NCBI GenBank assembly: GCA_024640505.1
Contig: JAHEEV010000003.1
Coordinates: 1-64,000 of the forward strand
DNA length: 64,000 nucleotides
Direction of reading: 5' to 3'
DNA from: Halieaceae bacterium
GTDB lineage: Bacteria; Pseudomonadota; Gammaproteobacteria; Pseudomonadales; Halieaceae
Made by a program: the position numbers and the translations under genes. Below the pieces are notes generated by a model. The model worked only from the letters and a program-made list of their open reading frames with translations. It searched no databases and had not been told where the DNA came from. Position 1 is the stretch's first letter, and every line of letters begins with the position of its first letter. Positions 34,315 to 43,000 of the stretch are shown piece by piece.

Positions 34315-34722
34315 TTACTGGTCCTTCGCCTTATTCATGAGAGATTGCATCAGCGGAGCGATTTTGTCGCGGACGACAAACTGGTTCATATACTCCCCCA
34401 CGAAGGCAATCCGGCCGTCCCGGATCCGGAATATAAACACGTGGTCATTCTGGAATGGCTCCCCGTTGGTCAGCGTGCCCTCGGAGCGAACCTCGGCGAC
34501 CACCCGGTCTTCTTCAGTGGTCAGCATATCGACGTGGTAGGTCAGCGTGCCATCGAAGATTGCCGCCAGGGCTTTAACGCCGGCGTGAAACCGCTCTTTT
34601 TCGGACTGTCCTGAATTCACTGACCAGAAGGTCATGTCGGGCGCAACGAGATCATCCGGCAGATTTCCGCCGGAGATCTCCCGCAGGAAATCCCGAGCCA
34701 GTTGCTGGTGGGTTCGCGTCAT
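34315..34722 (-). CDS. SnoaL/NTF2-like protein
   Basis: 135 residues. A small cone-shaped fold is indicated by DFLREISGGNLPDDLVAPDM, FHAGVKALAAIFDGTL, VAEVRSEGTLTNGEPFQNDH and VFIFRIRDGRIAFVGEYMN, typical of SnoaL/ketosteroid-isomerase-like proteins. The start overlaps the TetR stop by 4 bp, so the pair is co-transcribed. It may act on a cyclic intermediate; the reaction is not assigned. Confidence 0.8.
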   Translation of the reverse strand: MTRTHQQLARDFLREISGGNLPDDLVAPDMTFWSVNSGQSEKERFHAGVKALAAIFDGTLTYHVDMLTTEEDRVVAEVRSEGTLTNGEPFQNDHVFIFRIRDGRIAFVGEYMNQFVVRDKIAPLMQSLMNKAKDQ

Positions 34723-35423
34723 GATGTTCTCCTCTCAACGCGATCAACGCCGCGTTCTTTCAAGCCCTCATCGGCGTTGATGCTGATGCCGTCGATGACG
34801 AAATCGATAACGGCTTTCGTGATCTCGTCCTGATCTGCCAGGTCGGCGGGAAAAATCCAGTCCTTGAACAGGACGCATCCCAGAACCGCCGCGAACGAGA
34901 CCCTGACCAGTAAATCGGGATCGACCCGGGGGTCCTTGCCGACCCGGTGGCTCATCATCTCGGCGCCGCGCTGGAAGTAGTGGCGCAGGCTTTCGATCTC
35001 ACCGACGTCCCCCACGCTGTCGGACGAAAAGCGCCGGGCGACCTCGAGCGACATCAGCAACTTCGCATGCTGGTCGAGAAAATCCTGCAATTCGGCAATA
35101 TAGAGCGTAGCTTGATCGCGAACACCCACGGCCCCGGCAGTGTCGGTCGGATGGCGCGCGTTGAATTCGGAGAAATGCCTGTTCAGGGGTTCGAATACCG
35201 CCTCGCGAAAAAGCGCGGCTTTCGAGTCAAAGTAGCGGAACAGCTGTGCTTCCGTGACCTCCGCGTTGCGGGCGATCGCCGCCGTTGTGGCGCCCCCGAA
35301 GCCGCAGCGCTTGAACTCCTCACTGGCTGCGCTGATCAAGCGCTCCATAATTTCTTCTGACGAGCGTCGTTTTCGTTTGGCAGCTGCGCTGCGGGTTGCA
35401 GGCTCTATTTTCTTCTGCTGCAT
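34719..35423 (-). CDS. TetR-family regulator
   Basis: 234 residues. A basic N-terminus (AAAKRKRRSSEEIMERLISA) leads into the TetR helix-turn-helix (FGGATTAAIARNAEVTEAQL, FRYFDSKAALFREAVF). The ligand domain is unlike the second TetR of this window. It is divergent from the VOC gene at 35567; a perfect inverted repeat in that promoter is a probable binding site. Confidence 0.88.
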   Translation of the reverse strand: MQQKKIEPATRSAAAKRKRRSSEEIMERLISAASEEFKRCGFGGATTAAIARNAEVTEAQLFRYFDSKAALFREAVFEPLNRHFSEFNARHPTDTAGAVGVRDQATLYIAELQDFLDQHAKLLMSLEVARRFSSDSVGDVGEIESLRHYFQRGAEMMSHRVGKDPRVDPDLLVRVSFAAVLGCVLFKDWIFPADLADQDEITKAVIDFVIDGISINADEGLKERGVDRVERRTS

Positions 35424-35497
35424 ACGCTGTCCTGCAAATCCTCAGCTTTGTTGAACTGCCTGCGCTGGCCTTTTGCGTTGACGGGTTATGCGCCGGC

Positions 35498-35528
35498 TTG
35501 CCAAACCTATTGATAGCAAATACTATCA
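35498..35528 (+). promoter_or_regulatory. Promoter overlapped by a TetR-type inverted repeat
   Basis: TTGCCA (35498-35503), 17 bp and TACTAT (35521-35526) form a good sigma70 promoter for the VOC gene. The perfect inverted repeat TGATAG-caaata-CTATCA (35511-35528) covers the spacer and the -10 box, an arrangement expected for repression by the divergent TetR. Confidence 0.6.
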
Positions 35529-35566
35529 TGCGTATGGCGTCGCTTAAAGCGCAATCGAATAGGCCC

Positions 35567-36067
35567 ATGAAAAGACCTGCTGCCGTATACAACCCCGCCG
35601 CTGGATTGTTGCGTACCGAGCAATTCCAGATAGCTTATGCCACCAATGATATGGATCGTGCCCGGGGGCTTTTCGAGCAGCGCTACGGCATCGGGGCCTT
35701 CAAGCGGCTGGAAGGTCCCCTGCCGTCGGGCGGGCACATTCACGTAGAACTGGCGTGGGTCGGCAACACCCTGTACGAGCTGCTCACCGCCGAGGGCCCC
35801 GGTTCGGACCTGTATGTCGGGCGCCTGCCAGCGGGCGAGTTCTCGGTTCGCCATCATCACCTGGGCTTTCTGGTCCACAGTGACGAGGAGTGGAGTTCAC
35901 TGCTGTCGGAGATTGAGCGCAGAGACTGGGAACTGCTCTCGAAGAGCAGCAATCCCGGTTTTATGCAGAGTTGTTTTGTCGATGCCCCCGAGCTCGGGCA
36001 TTACCTTGAGTACCTGTTCCCGGAGCCCGCGGGGCTGGCCTTTTTTGAAAGTGTGCCCTGCAATTGA
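35567..36067 (+). CDS. VOC-family protein
   Basis: 166 residues from ATG 35567. In-frame ATGs at 35528 and 35534 lie inside or at the predicted transcription start and are less likely. FQIAYATNDMDRARGLFEQR, HIHVELAWVGNTLYELL, VRHHHLGFLVHSDEEW and GHYLEYLFPEP show the vicinal-oxygen-chelate fold. No specific function; it heads the plus-strand catabolic run. Confidence 0.7.
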   Translation: MKRPAAVYNPAAGLLRTEQFQIAYATNDMDRARGLFEQRYGIGAFKRLEGPLPSGGHIHVELAWVGNTLYELLTAEGPGSDLYVGRLPAGEFSVRHHHLGFLVHSDEEWSSLLSEIERRDWELLSKSSNPGFMQSCFVDAPELGHYLEYLFPEPAGLAFFESVPCN

Positions 36068-36109
36068 ACCGGTGCGCTCCCGTTTAACCTGACCGGCGAG
36101 GTGTCCGGC

Positions 36110-37288
36110 ATGAACTCACAGATCGACTCGACCATTCTCGGATACCTCGGCGAGTTGGAAGGTGCGGTAAGGGAACTGGCCAACACGTGGCATCCCGAGG
36201 ATCCTCGTTACCGCGCCGATGTCTACCGCCAGGCCATGATGAGCCTGTCCTACGCCTATTTTGCCTATTTCCATGCCTCGCCCGAGCATCCGGACTGGGC
36301 GCCGCTGTGGAATCCGGTTTTCACGCTGCAACCCAATCCGGACGACATCTATCTTTACAGCCCGATCCGCGGCGACCTGCACTACAAGGTCAGCGGTAAT
36401 CGCGGCACCGTGAAAATACTGAGCTTCACGACCCAGCGGTATATGTCGGGCATGATCGATGACATCTCTCAGATCGGGGGCCACAACGAGATCGATGACC
36501 AGGATTTTTCGGTTGACGCAAATGGCGATTTCGAGCTGGTGTTCAGCGTCGAGCGACCCGCGGGCCATACCGGCAACTGGGCCCCGATCCACCCTGAAGC
36601 CACCGGCATGATGGTGCGGCTGCGCAGCTATGACTGGGAGAACGAGATCGACCCGAGGCTCTCGATCGAGTGCCTCGATCCGGTTCCGCCCAAACCTCGT
36701 CTGGGCCCCGACGAGATCGTCGAACGCATCCAGGAGATGGCCAGGTTTCCCGCGCGCAAAACCCGCAGTTATTACCGTCTGCAGAATGGGGTAAAGGAGC
36801 GGGTGGGCTTCAACGTGTTCGAGCCCGTGCGCATGAAGGGTGCGTTGGCGAAGCAGGTCTATTGGCCGGCCTGCTTTCAGCTCGAGGACGGCGAGGCGCT
36901 GATTATCGAAACCGAACTGCCCGCGCGACGCCCCTACTGGAACATCCAGCTCAACGACCCCTATTTCAACGCGCTGGAATATGTCTATCGCTTCTCCAGC
37001 CTCAATGGTCACACGGCGAGGGTCAGCCCGGATGGCAGGTTTCGCGCAGTCATAGCACTGGACGATCCCGGCGTTCCCAACTGGCTCGATCCCGCGGGGT
37101 ATCAGGAAGGCGGCATCTACGGTCGCTGGTATGACTGCGATACCAATCCGACCCCGATCATCAAACGCGTTCCCCTGGCAGATCTGCGCAGGCACCTGCC
37201 TGCGGACACGCCGGTGGTGACACCCGGGGAACGGGCCGAACAACTGCGTCGGCGCGTGCGCGCGTGCCAGCGGCGCAGGAGGTGGTAA
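36110..37288 (+). CDS. DUF1214-domain protein
   Basis: 392 residues from ATG 36110, with GAGG 8 nt upstream (a GTG at 36101 is alternative). WNPVFTLQPNPDDIYLYSPI, GNWAPIHPEATGMMVRLRSYDWE and the C-terminal YWNIQLNDPYFNALEYVYR and FRAVIALDDPGVPNWLDPAG are DUF1214-type blocks. No signal peptide is seen. Such proteins are frequent in steroid/alkane/aromatic catabolic clusters without a known activity. Its end overlaps the region of the SDR start. Confidence 0.75.
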   Translation: MNSQIDSTILGYLGELEGAVRELANTWHPEDPRYRADVYRQAMMSLSYAYFAYFHASPEHPDWAPLWNPVFTLQPNPDDIYLYSPIRGDLHYKVSGNRGTVKILSFTTQRYMSGMIDDISQIGGHNEIDDQDFSVDANGDFELVFSVERPAGHTGNWAPIHPEATGMMVRLRSYDWENEIDPRLSIECLDPVPPKPRLGPDEIVERIQEMARFPARKTRSYYRLQNGVKERVGFNVFEPVRMKGALAKQVYWPACFQLEDGEALIIETELPARRPYWNIQLNDPYFNALEYVYRFSSLNGHTARVSPDGRFRAVIALDDPGVPNWLDPAGYQEGGIYGRWYDCDTNPTPIIKRVPLADLRRHLPADTPVVTPGERAEQLRRRVRACQRRRRW

Positions 37289-37293
37289 GTACT

Positions 37294-38076
37294 GTGAATC
37301 CTGAACTTCTTGATTTCACCGGCCGTGTGGCCATCGTCACCGGGGGCGGTACCGGCATAGGCTTCGCGACGGCGCGACAGCTGGTAACGCGGGGCGCCTC
37401 TGTCGTCATCGCCAGTCGTACCGCAGACGAGTTGGAGCGCGCGGCCACGAGTTTGCGCGAGGAAAGCGGCGGGATCTGTGTGGCCGTGCCAACCGATGTC
37501 AAGGACGAGGAGCAGGTCGTCGGCCTGGTCGAGCGCACTATCGAGGAATTCGGCCAGATCGATATTCTGATCAATAATGCCGGCGGCTCACGTATGGGAC
37601 CCCTGGCGAAGCTGGCGACCAGGGCCTGGGACTCGAGTTTCAACCTCAATGTCCGCTCCGCCTATCTCTGCACACGGGAGGTGGGTCAACATATGCTTGC
37701 GCGGAGCGCGGGCGCGATCGTCAACGTGTCCTCCAATGCCGGCATCGGCGGTGTGAAAGGCGGGGCGCATTATGCCTCCGCCAAGGCGGCCCTGCAGATG
37801 TTCACCACGGTAACGGCTGCCGAATGGGGCCCCCGCGGTATCCGCGCCAATTGCGTCGCTGCGGGAATGATTGCATCGGAGCGGGCGGTGGAGGCCTGGA
37901 AAGTAGCCGGGCTGGATACCCGTAACATGACGGCCATACCGCTGCGCCGCACCGGCACACCGGAGGAGGTCGCCAACATGATCGTGTTCCTCGCCAGCGA
38001 CGCGGCCTCTTACGTTACCGGCCAGACCATCGCAGTGAACGGTGGACCAACCATGGGCGGCATTCCCGATGACTGA
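37294..38076 (+). CDS. Short-chain dehydrogenase/reductase (SDR)
   Basis: 260 residues from GTG 37294, preceded by GGAGGTG at 9 nt spacing; another GTG at 37264 lies inside the preceding gene. The NAD(P) motif TGGGTGIG, the NNAGG block and the catalytic Y-x3-K (HYASAKAAL) plus upstream Ser (VNVSSNAG) are intact. A classical cytosolic oxidoreductase in the catabolic run. Confidence 0.92.
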   Translation: MNPELLDFTGRVAIVTGGGTGIGFATARQLVTRGASVVIASRTADELERAATSLREESGGICVAVPTDVKDEEQVVGLVERTIEEFGQIDILINNAGGSRMGPLAKLATRAWDSSFNLNVRSAYLCTREVGQHMLARSAGAIVNVSSNAGIGGVKGGAHYASAKAALQMFTTVTAAEWGPRGIRANCVAAGMIASERAVEAWKVAGLDTRNMTAIPLRRTGTPEEVANMIVFLASDAASYVTGQTIAVNGGPTMGGIPDD

Positions 38077-38105
38077 GCCGGTTACGCCAGGACAAGAACA
38101 ACGCC

Positions 38106-39317
38106 ATGGATGACCGTTACGATCCCCCGCAGCAGTTCGCGACGGCGTTAGACCAGTTGCACGAGCTTGTCGCCGGGGAAGTCGGGACTACTGACTTTGG
38201 CGACGACGATTACCTGCCCGGTCTAGGGGTGCTCCTGCAGTCGATGGATTACGACCCGCACTTTTCCGAACGGGGACGGCGGTATGCCTGGGGTACCGTC
38301 ATCAATGTGCTGAGAGGCAGGGCGCAGGCGATCAGGTCCATGGCGGAGAACCCCGGTTTCGACGCGCGGTCGATCACCAGCCCGGTGGTGATTACCGGGA
38401 TTCCAAGGACGGGCACTACGGCGCTGCATAAGCTGATGGCGGTGGACGCGCGCTTCCAGGGCCTGCAGACCTGGCTGCTCGATACCCCCATGCCGCGTCC
38501 GCCGCTCGAGACATGGCCTGACTATCCCGCCTATCAACGGACCGCGGCTGCGCTCGAAGCCCGCTACAAGGCCGCCCCGACAAAACGGGCTGCCCACAAC
38601 ATCGTGGCCGAGGAGGTGGATGAATGCTGTCTCCTGCTGCGCCAGGGCTTTGTTTCGAATCTCTGGACCTGTGGCTGGTCTGCAGCGACCTACGATGCCT
38701 GGTGGCAGTGCCAGGACGAGGCGGCGTCCTACCGCCATTACTACCGTTGCATGCAGTTGATCGGTAGCAACGAGCCGGAAAAGCGCTGGCTGCTGAAAAA
38801 TCCCGGGCACCTCGACAACCTGGACCTGCTCTTCGCCGTTTTCCCCGATGCGCGGGTAATCCAGACCCATCGCGACCCTGCCCGGGCGGTGCCGTCGCTT
38901 TGCGCACTGCTGATGCAGCTGCATCCCGTCGTTGAACAGGGCCGCTATGAACAGCGGGCACACAACATGCTGGCGCGCGAGGTGGCGAAATGGGCGCAGG
39001 CGGTGCGCAGGGCCCAGGGCGTGCGTCGGGCGCATCCCGCACAGGTGCTGGACGTGATCCACGGCGATTTCCACCACAACCCGATGGCCGTGATAGAGCG
39101 CATCTACCGTTTCATCGGGATGGAGCTGACGCCGCAGGCTTCCACCGCCATGGCGCAACGTGTCGAGGAGAAGCCGGAACTCAGCCATGGCGTACACCAG
39201 TACAGCGTCGCCGATTTCGGCCTCACCGAGGATGAGATACGCGAGCGTTTCGGCGACTATATCGACCGGTTCGATCTGGCGCCCCGAACCTCTTCTACCG
39301 CAGGTGCCGTGAGATGA
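38106..39317 (+). CDS. Sulfotransferase-family protein
   Basis: 403 residues. The PAPS 5'-phosphosulfate loop VVITGIPRTGTTALHKLM (GIPRTGTT at 98-105) and the 3'-phosphate block VIQTHRDPARAVPSL are present, as in Sulfotransfer_3 proteins. It overlaps the ADH gene by 4 bp. It could conjugate or help process a hydroxylated substrate; why a sulfotransferase is embedded in a degradative operon is unclear. Confidence 0.88.
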   Translation: MDDRYDPPQQFATALDQLHELVAGEVGTTDFGDDDYLPGLGVLLQSMDYDPHFSERGRRYAWGTVINVLRGRAQAIRSMAENPGFDARSITSPVVITGIPRTGTTALHKLMAVDARFQGLQTWLLDTPMPRPPLETWPDYPAYQRTAAALEARYKAAPTKRAAHNIVAEEVDECCLLLRQGFVSNLWTCGWSAATYDAWWQCQDEAASYRHYYRCMQLIGSNEPEKRWLLKNPGHLDNLDLLFAVFPDARVIQTHRDPARAVPSLCALLMQLHPVVEQGRYEQRAHNMLAREVAKWAQAVRRAQGVRRAHPAQVLDVIHGDFHHNPMAVIERIYRFIGMELTPQASTAMAQRVEEKPELSHGVHQYSVADFGLTEDEIRERFGDYIDRFDLAPRTSSTAGAVR

Positions 39318-40348
39318 AAGCCGCTGTTTATCGTGAAGCGGGCAAACCGCTTGTCCTGGAAAACCTGCCCGATCCCGAACCCGGTCCCGACGAGGTCATT
39401 ATCAAGGTACACCGCTGTGGGATCTGCGGCACCGACCTGCACATGACGGAAGGTCACGCCTGGCAGTTTTCGACCGGAACCGTGCCCGGGCACGAATACG
39501 CCGGCGAAGTGGTGGAGGTCGGCTCCAGCGTCACCGGATTGAGGAAGGGCGACCTGATCACTGCGCTTCCCTCCACGGGTTGCGGCCACTGTGAAGCCTG
39601 CTACAGCGGCAATCTGGCCCTGTGTCACAACGCCCCCGGCGTGATGGGCGGTTATGCGGAACTGATGCGGATTCCCGTCAGCGTGGCCGTCAGACTGCCC
39701 GGCACATTGTCTGCCGCGGACGGGGCGTTGATCGAGCCTCTCGCTGTGGGCCTTTACGGTGTCAGGGTGTCGCAAATCCAGCCGGGGGATCGCGTCCTGG
39801 TGCTGGGTGCGGGGTCGGTCGCGCTGTGCACCATCTACTGGGCAAAACGCCTGGGGGCCGGACGCATCGTCGCCATGTCCCGCTCGGCGCGACGCGGGGC
39901 CGGTGTGCTGGATATGGGGGGAGATGGCTTTGTGCAGTATGGCGAGAATGAAATCGGTGAGGTGGTCGAGGCGCTTGGCGGCCAGCCCGACATCGTGTTC
40001 GAGTGTGTCGGCAATCCCGGCTTCATCATGAAAGGAATCGAGCATGTGCGCCCCCTTGGCCGGGTGATCTCCATGGGCTTTTGCACCTCGCCCGACCCGT
40101 TGGTCCCGGCACTGGCGGGTTTCAAGGGCGTCTCGCTGCAGTTCCCGGTCGGTTATTCCCTGAAGGATTTTCACCATGTGGCGGATGTCATGGATGCAGG
40201 CCATGTGGACCCCAAGATACTGATCAGCTCGGTGGTTGCGCTCGATGACCTGCCGGCAGTATTCGAGGGGCTGCGCGGCCCCAATAACGAAACGAAGGTA
40301 CAGGTTGCGCCCGGACCCGCGTCCACCCCGGCGGGCAAAAGCGTCTGA
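39314..40348 (+). CDS. Zinc-dependent alcohol dehydrogenase (MDR family)
   Basis: 344 residues. Catalytic Zn residues are in RCGICGTDLHMTEG and PGHEYAGEVVEVG; the structural Zn lobe is CGHCEACYSGNLALC. The Rossmann motif is VLVLGAGSVALCTIYWA. It probably oxidises an alcohol or diol intermediate with NAD(P). Last gene of the plus-strand run, followed by a strong hairpin. Confidence 0.9.
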   Translation: MKAAVYREAGKPLVLENLPDPEPGPDEVIIKVHRCGICGTDLHMTEGHAWQFSTGTVPGHEYAGEVVEVGSSVTGLRKGDLITALPSTGCGHCEACYSGNLALCHNAPGVMGGYAELMRIPVSVAVRLPGTLSAADGALIEPLAVGLYGVRVSQIQPGDRVLVLGAGSVALCTIYWAKRLGAGRIVAMSRSARRGAGVLDMGGDGFVQYGENEIGEVVEALGGQPDIVFECVGNPGFIMKGIEHVRPLGRVISMGFCTSPDPLVPALAGFKGVSLQFPVGYSLKDFHHVADVMDAGHVDPKILISSVVALDDLPAVFEGLRGPNNETKVQVAPGPASTPAGKSV

Positions 40349-40362
40349 CCGCTGCTGAATGC

Positions 40363-40379
40363 CCGGCACTGTGTGCCGG
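40363..40379. terminator. Strong hairpin between convergent operons
   Basis: CCGGCAC-tgt-GTGCCGG is a perfect 7-bp GC-rich stem with a 3-nt loop, located between the convergent ADH and monooxygenase stop codons. There is no T tract on either side; it may still limit read-through between the two operons. Confidence 0.4.
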
Positions 40380-40427
40380 CAATGCTCATGATGTGAGCGT
40401 TCTACCGGACCACTGACCGGATAGGGC

Positions 40428-41993
40428 TTAATCCGTTTCCTGCAGGTCACTCCACAGCTTTTGGAGCGGCGCGACGGGATCGCGGTCGAGGTGGAGCTCC
40501 GCCAGCACGAAGCGGTCGGGTCGCAACAGGATGATGCGGCCGCTTGCACGGCCCAGGAAATCGTCCAGACCCGCCGCGTCCAGTTTCGGCCCGTCGCCGG
40601 ATGCCTGCCCGCCGTCGACGTAGTACACGGCCGGTGCCAGCGTCTGCCACAGCGGGTGAGTGAGCAGGGCGTCCGGTAGCCGGGCATCACCGATTGCGAG
40701 GGCGGTAAAGCCTGGACCGATAACGTCGTCCAGCAGGACTTCGCCCCCAGGCTGGTTGATCAACGGCTGGGGGAGCATCCGACCGCCGAGCTCATCCCCG
40801 ACGAACCAGCCGCATGGCAGTCGGACATCACTCAATGGCGCGATGACGTCGCGGCTGAAGTCCGCAGCCGCCGCGGGATCCCGGTTGATCTCGGCGAACA
40901 TGGCATCGCGTTCCGCAGCTGCCTGCGGGTCGGTGGGTTGTATCTGGTCACCCAGCATGACAGCCAGGTCCACCACGGCTTTGGCCGCATCACGTCGCTC
41001 CAGGTTGTAGCTTTCCAGCAGAGATGCCGGCAGGGAGCCGTCGAGCACCCGAGCCAGCTTCCAGGCGAGATTCTGCACGTCGCGCACGCCGGCATTCAGG
41101 CCCTGGCCGGCAAACGGCGGGGTCATGTGGGCCGCATCACCGGCGAGGAATACACGGCCCTCGCTGAACCGCTCGGCGACCACGGCGCTGAAACCGTAGA
41201 CACATTTGCGATAGACGTCCACCTTGTCCGGGTCGGTATGTTCCGCCAGCAGCGCGTCAATGCGCTCATCCCGCAGCAGATCTTCGTCCGCCTCTCCCTC
41301 GAGCAACATCCACTCCCAGCGACGTTCCCCGCCGGGGCGCAAAATGGTCATGGCCGGGCGCGCGGGATCGCAGAAAAAGCGGCATTCGGGCTCACCCGCC
41401 AGATGACGATCGACGGTGTCCACCACCAGCCATTTTTGCGGCAGGCGGTCGCCGCACATGGATATGCCCAGGCTCTGGCGGACGGTGGAACGACCCCCGT
41501 CACAGCCGATCATATACTGCGCCTGCAGCGACTGTTCCCGGTCACCGGGGAATCGCAGGTTTGCCCTTACCCCGTGTTCATCCTGCTCAAAGCCCAGCAA
41601 TTCCGTGCTGTGGTGAACCGAGACGCAGTCGAACCGGTCCAGACCGGCGAGTAACTGCTGTTCCAGTATCGGCTGGTCAAAGGTGTTCTGCAGGCAGAAT
41701 CCGTAGGGCCGCGACCTCATGTCGGTACTGAACAGGCGGGTGCCCTCGCCGTTGATATAGTCTGCGACGAAGCCCTGCTTGATGGTCTGTGAGATCGTCT
41801 CGACCAGGCCGGTGGCCTGCAGTGTGCGCATGGATTCGCCGTCCAGTGCCACGGCCCTGGGTTCGGGGACGCAGCCCGGATTGCGCTCCACCAGGACCGT
41901 GTCCACACCGGCCGTGCCCAGTAGATTGGCCAGGGTGAGGCCGGCGGGCCCTGCGCCGACAATGAGGATACTGGCGTTATCGGGAAGGCTCAT
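40428..41993 (-). CDS. FAD-dependent aromatic hydroxylase (MhpA/PheA-like)
   Basis: 521 residues from ATG 41993, which overlaps the FAH-family stop (ATGA); a longer frame to 42134 lies inside that gene. GAGPAGL (13-19) binds FAD; the mid block GCDGGRSTVRQSLGI and GDAAHMTPPFAGQGLNAG are characteristic of class A flavoprotein monooxygenases such as MhpA. It hydroxylates an aromatic ring using NAD(P)H and O2, preparing a catechol-type substrate for the dioxygenase encoded upstream. Confidence 0.9.
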   Translation of the reverse strand: MSLPDNASILIVGAGPAGLTLANLLGTAGVDTVLVERNPGCVPEPRAVALDGESMRTLQATGLVETISQTIKQGFVADYINGEGTRLFSTDMRSRPYGFCLQNTFDQPILEQQLLAGLDRFDCVSVHHSTELLGFEQDEHGVRANLRFPGDREQSLQAQYMIGCDGGRSTVRQSLGISMCGDRLPQKWLVVDTVDRHLAGEPECRFFCDPARPAMTILRPGGERRWEWMLLEGEADEDLLRDERIDALLAEHTDPDKVDVYRKCVYGFSAVVAERFSEGRVFLAGDAAHMTPPFAGQGLNAGVRDVQNLAWKLARVLDGSLPASLLESYNLERRDAAKAVVDLAVMLGDQIQPTDPQAAAERDAMFAEINRDPAAAADFSRDVIAPLSDVRLPCGWFVGDELGGRMLPQPLINQPGGEVLLDDVIGPGFTALAIGDARLPDALLTHPLWQTLAPAVYYVDGGQASGDGPKLDAAGLDDFLGRASGRIILLRPDRFVLAELHLDRDPVAPLQKLWSDLQETD

Positions 41994-42955
41994 GTGGCCT
42001 CCCGGGGCACGATGCGGTTGTGGTGGGAGCCGAGATCGATGCGCCCGTCGGGGGTTTTCCCGGAGGCCGTCATCAGGTCGCCGTCTTTGAGGTAATCCGG
42101 GTCCTGCAGGGCGCCCTTGATGAAGAGCTGCCACCGCTTGCTGTCCGGCAGCAGTCGCGCTATCAGCATTTTCAGGGCCCCGGGGGATTTGACCGCGGTT
42201 CCACCGGGTGTGCCGGTGACTACCAGGTCGCCGGGACCCAGGTCCTGCAACTCGGAGAGTTCGGTCAGCGTTTCTGCCGGTTTGAAGGAGATATCCGCCG
42301 CAAGGGACTGCTGGCGCACTTCCCCGTTCACCTCCAGGCGGATGGCAATCTCGTCAAAATGGGCCAGGTCTTCCGCATCCACCAGCGTCAGCCAGGGCCC
42401 CGTTGGTCCAAAGGTGCGATAGCTCTTGCCTTTGTAGAATTGCACCTGTGGCAGTTGCACATCCCGCGCGGAGACGTCGTTGTGCAATACCAGGGCGCCG
42501 ATGTAGTCCGCCAGGTTTTCCCGGGTCACGGTTACCGGGCCGGTGATGGCACGCTTCATGACGATGCCGATTTCCACCTCGTAATCCAGCAGTCGCACGT
42601 GCGGGGGGCGGATGACATCGGTGTCCGCCGGCGCCAGGCAGGATGAGGCTTTGCGGAACAGGGTATTGAAGGGCAGCTTACCCGAGGGTATGCCGATCTC
42701 GCGCAGGTGTGAGCTGTAGTTGAGTCCCTGGGCGATGAGCTGGCGATCGCTGGTGATGGGGCAGAGCAGGCGTGTATCCGCCAGGTCGCGGTCCGGGGAC
42801 GGCTGCGCCGCCGCAGCCCTTGCGAGCGCTATACCATGTTCCATAAAGTCTGCGGTGGAGCCGGCATCCATGTCCAGGGTGTGGATGCGGGAATCGACCA
42901 GCAGCCCCCAGCGTGGGGTGCCGGCGTCGTCAAATCGAACAACGTTCAAAGCCAT
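41990..42955 (-). CDS. Fumarylacetoacetate hydrolase-family protein
   Basis: 321 residues. The metal-binding core LLDYEVEIGIVMKRAITG (E-x-E) and LHNDVSARDVQ, then GDLVVTGTPGGTA, are FAH-family hallmarks. It acts on ring-fission products (C-C hydrolase, decarboxylase or hydratase variants exist). It lies between the dioxygenase and hydroxylase genes, consistent with the step after ring cleavage. Confidence 0.9.
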   Translation of the reverse strand: MALNVVRFDDAGTPRWGLLVDSRIHTLDMDAGSTADFMEHGIALARAAAAQPSPDRDLADTRLLCPITSDRQLIAQGLNYSSHLREIGIPSGKLPFNTLFRKASSCLAPADTDVIRPPHVRLLDYEVEIGIVMKRAITGPVTVTRENLADYIGALVLHNDVSARDVQLPQVQFYKGKSYRTFGPTGPWLTLVDAEDLAHFDEIAIRLEVNGEVRQQSLAADISFKPAETLTELSELQDLGPGDLVVTGTPGGTAVKSPGALKMLIARLLPDSKRWQLFIKGALQDPDYLKDGDLMTASGKTPDGRIDLGSHHNRIVPREAT

Positions 42956-43000
42956 ATCAGTTCTCCAGTAACAAAAACGGGGTATGAGGGGATTACGTAG

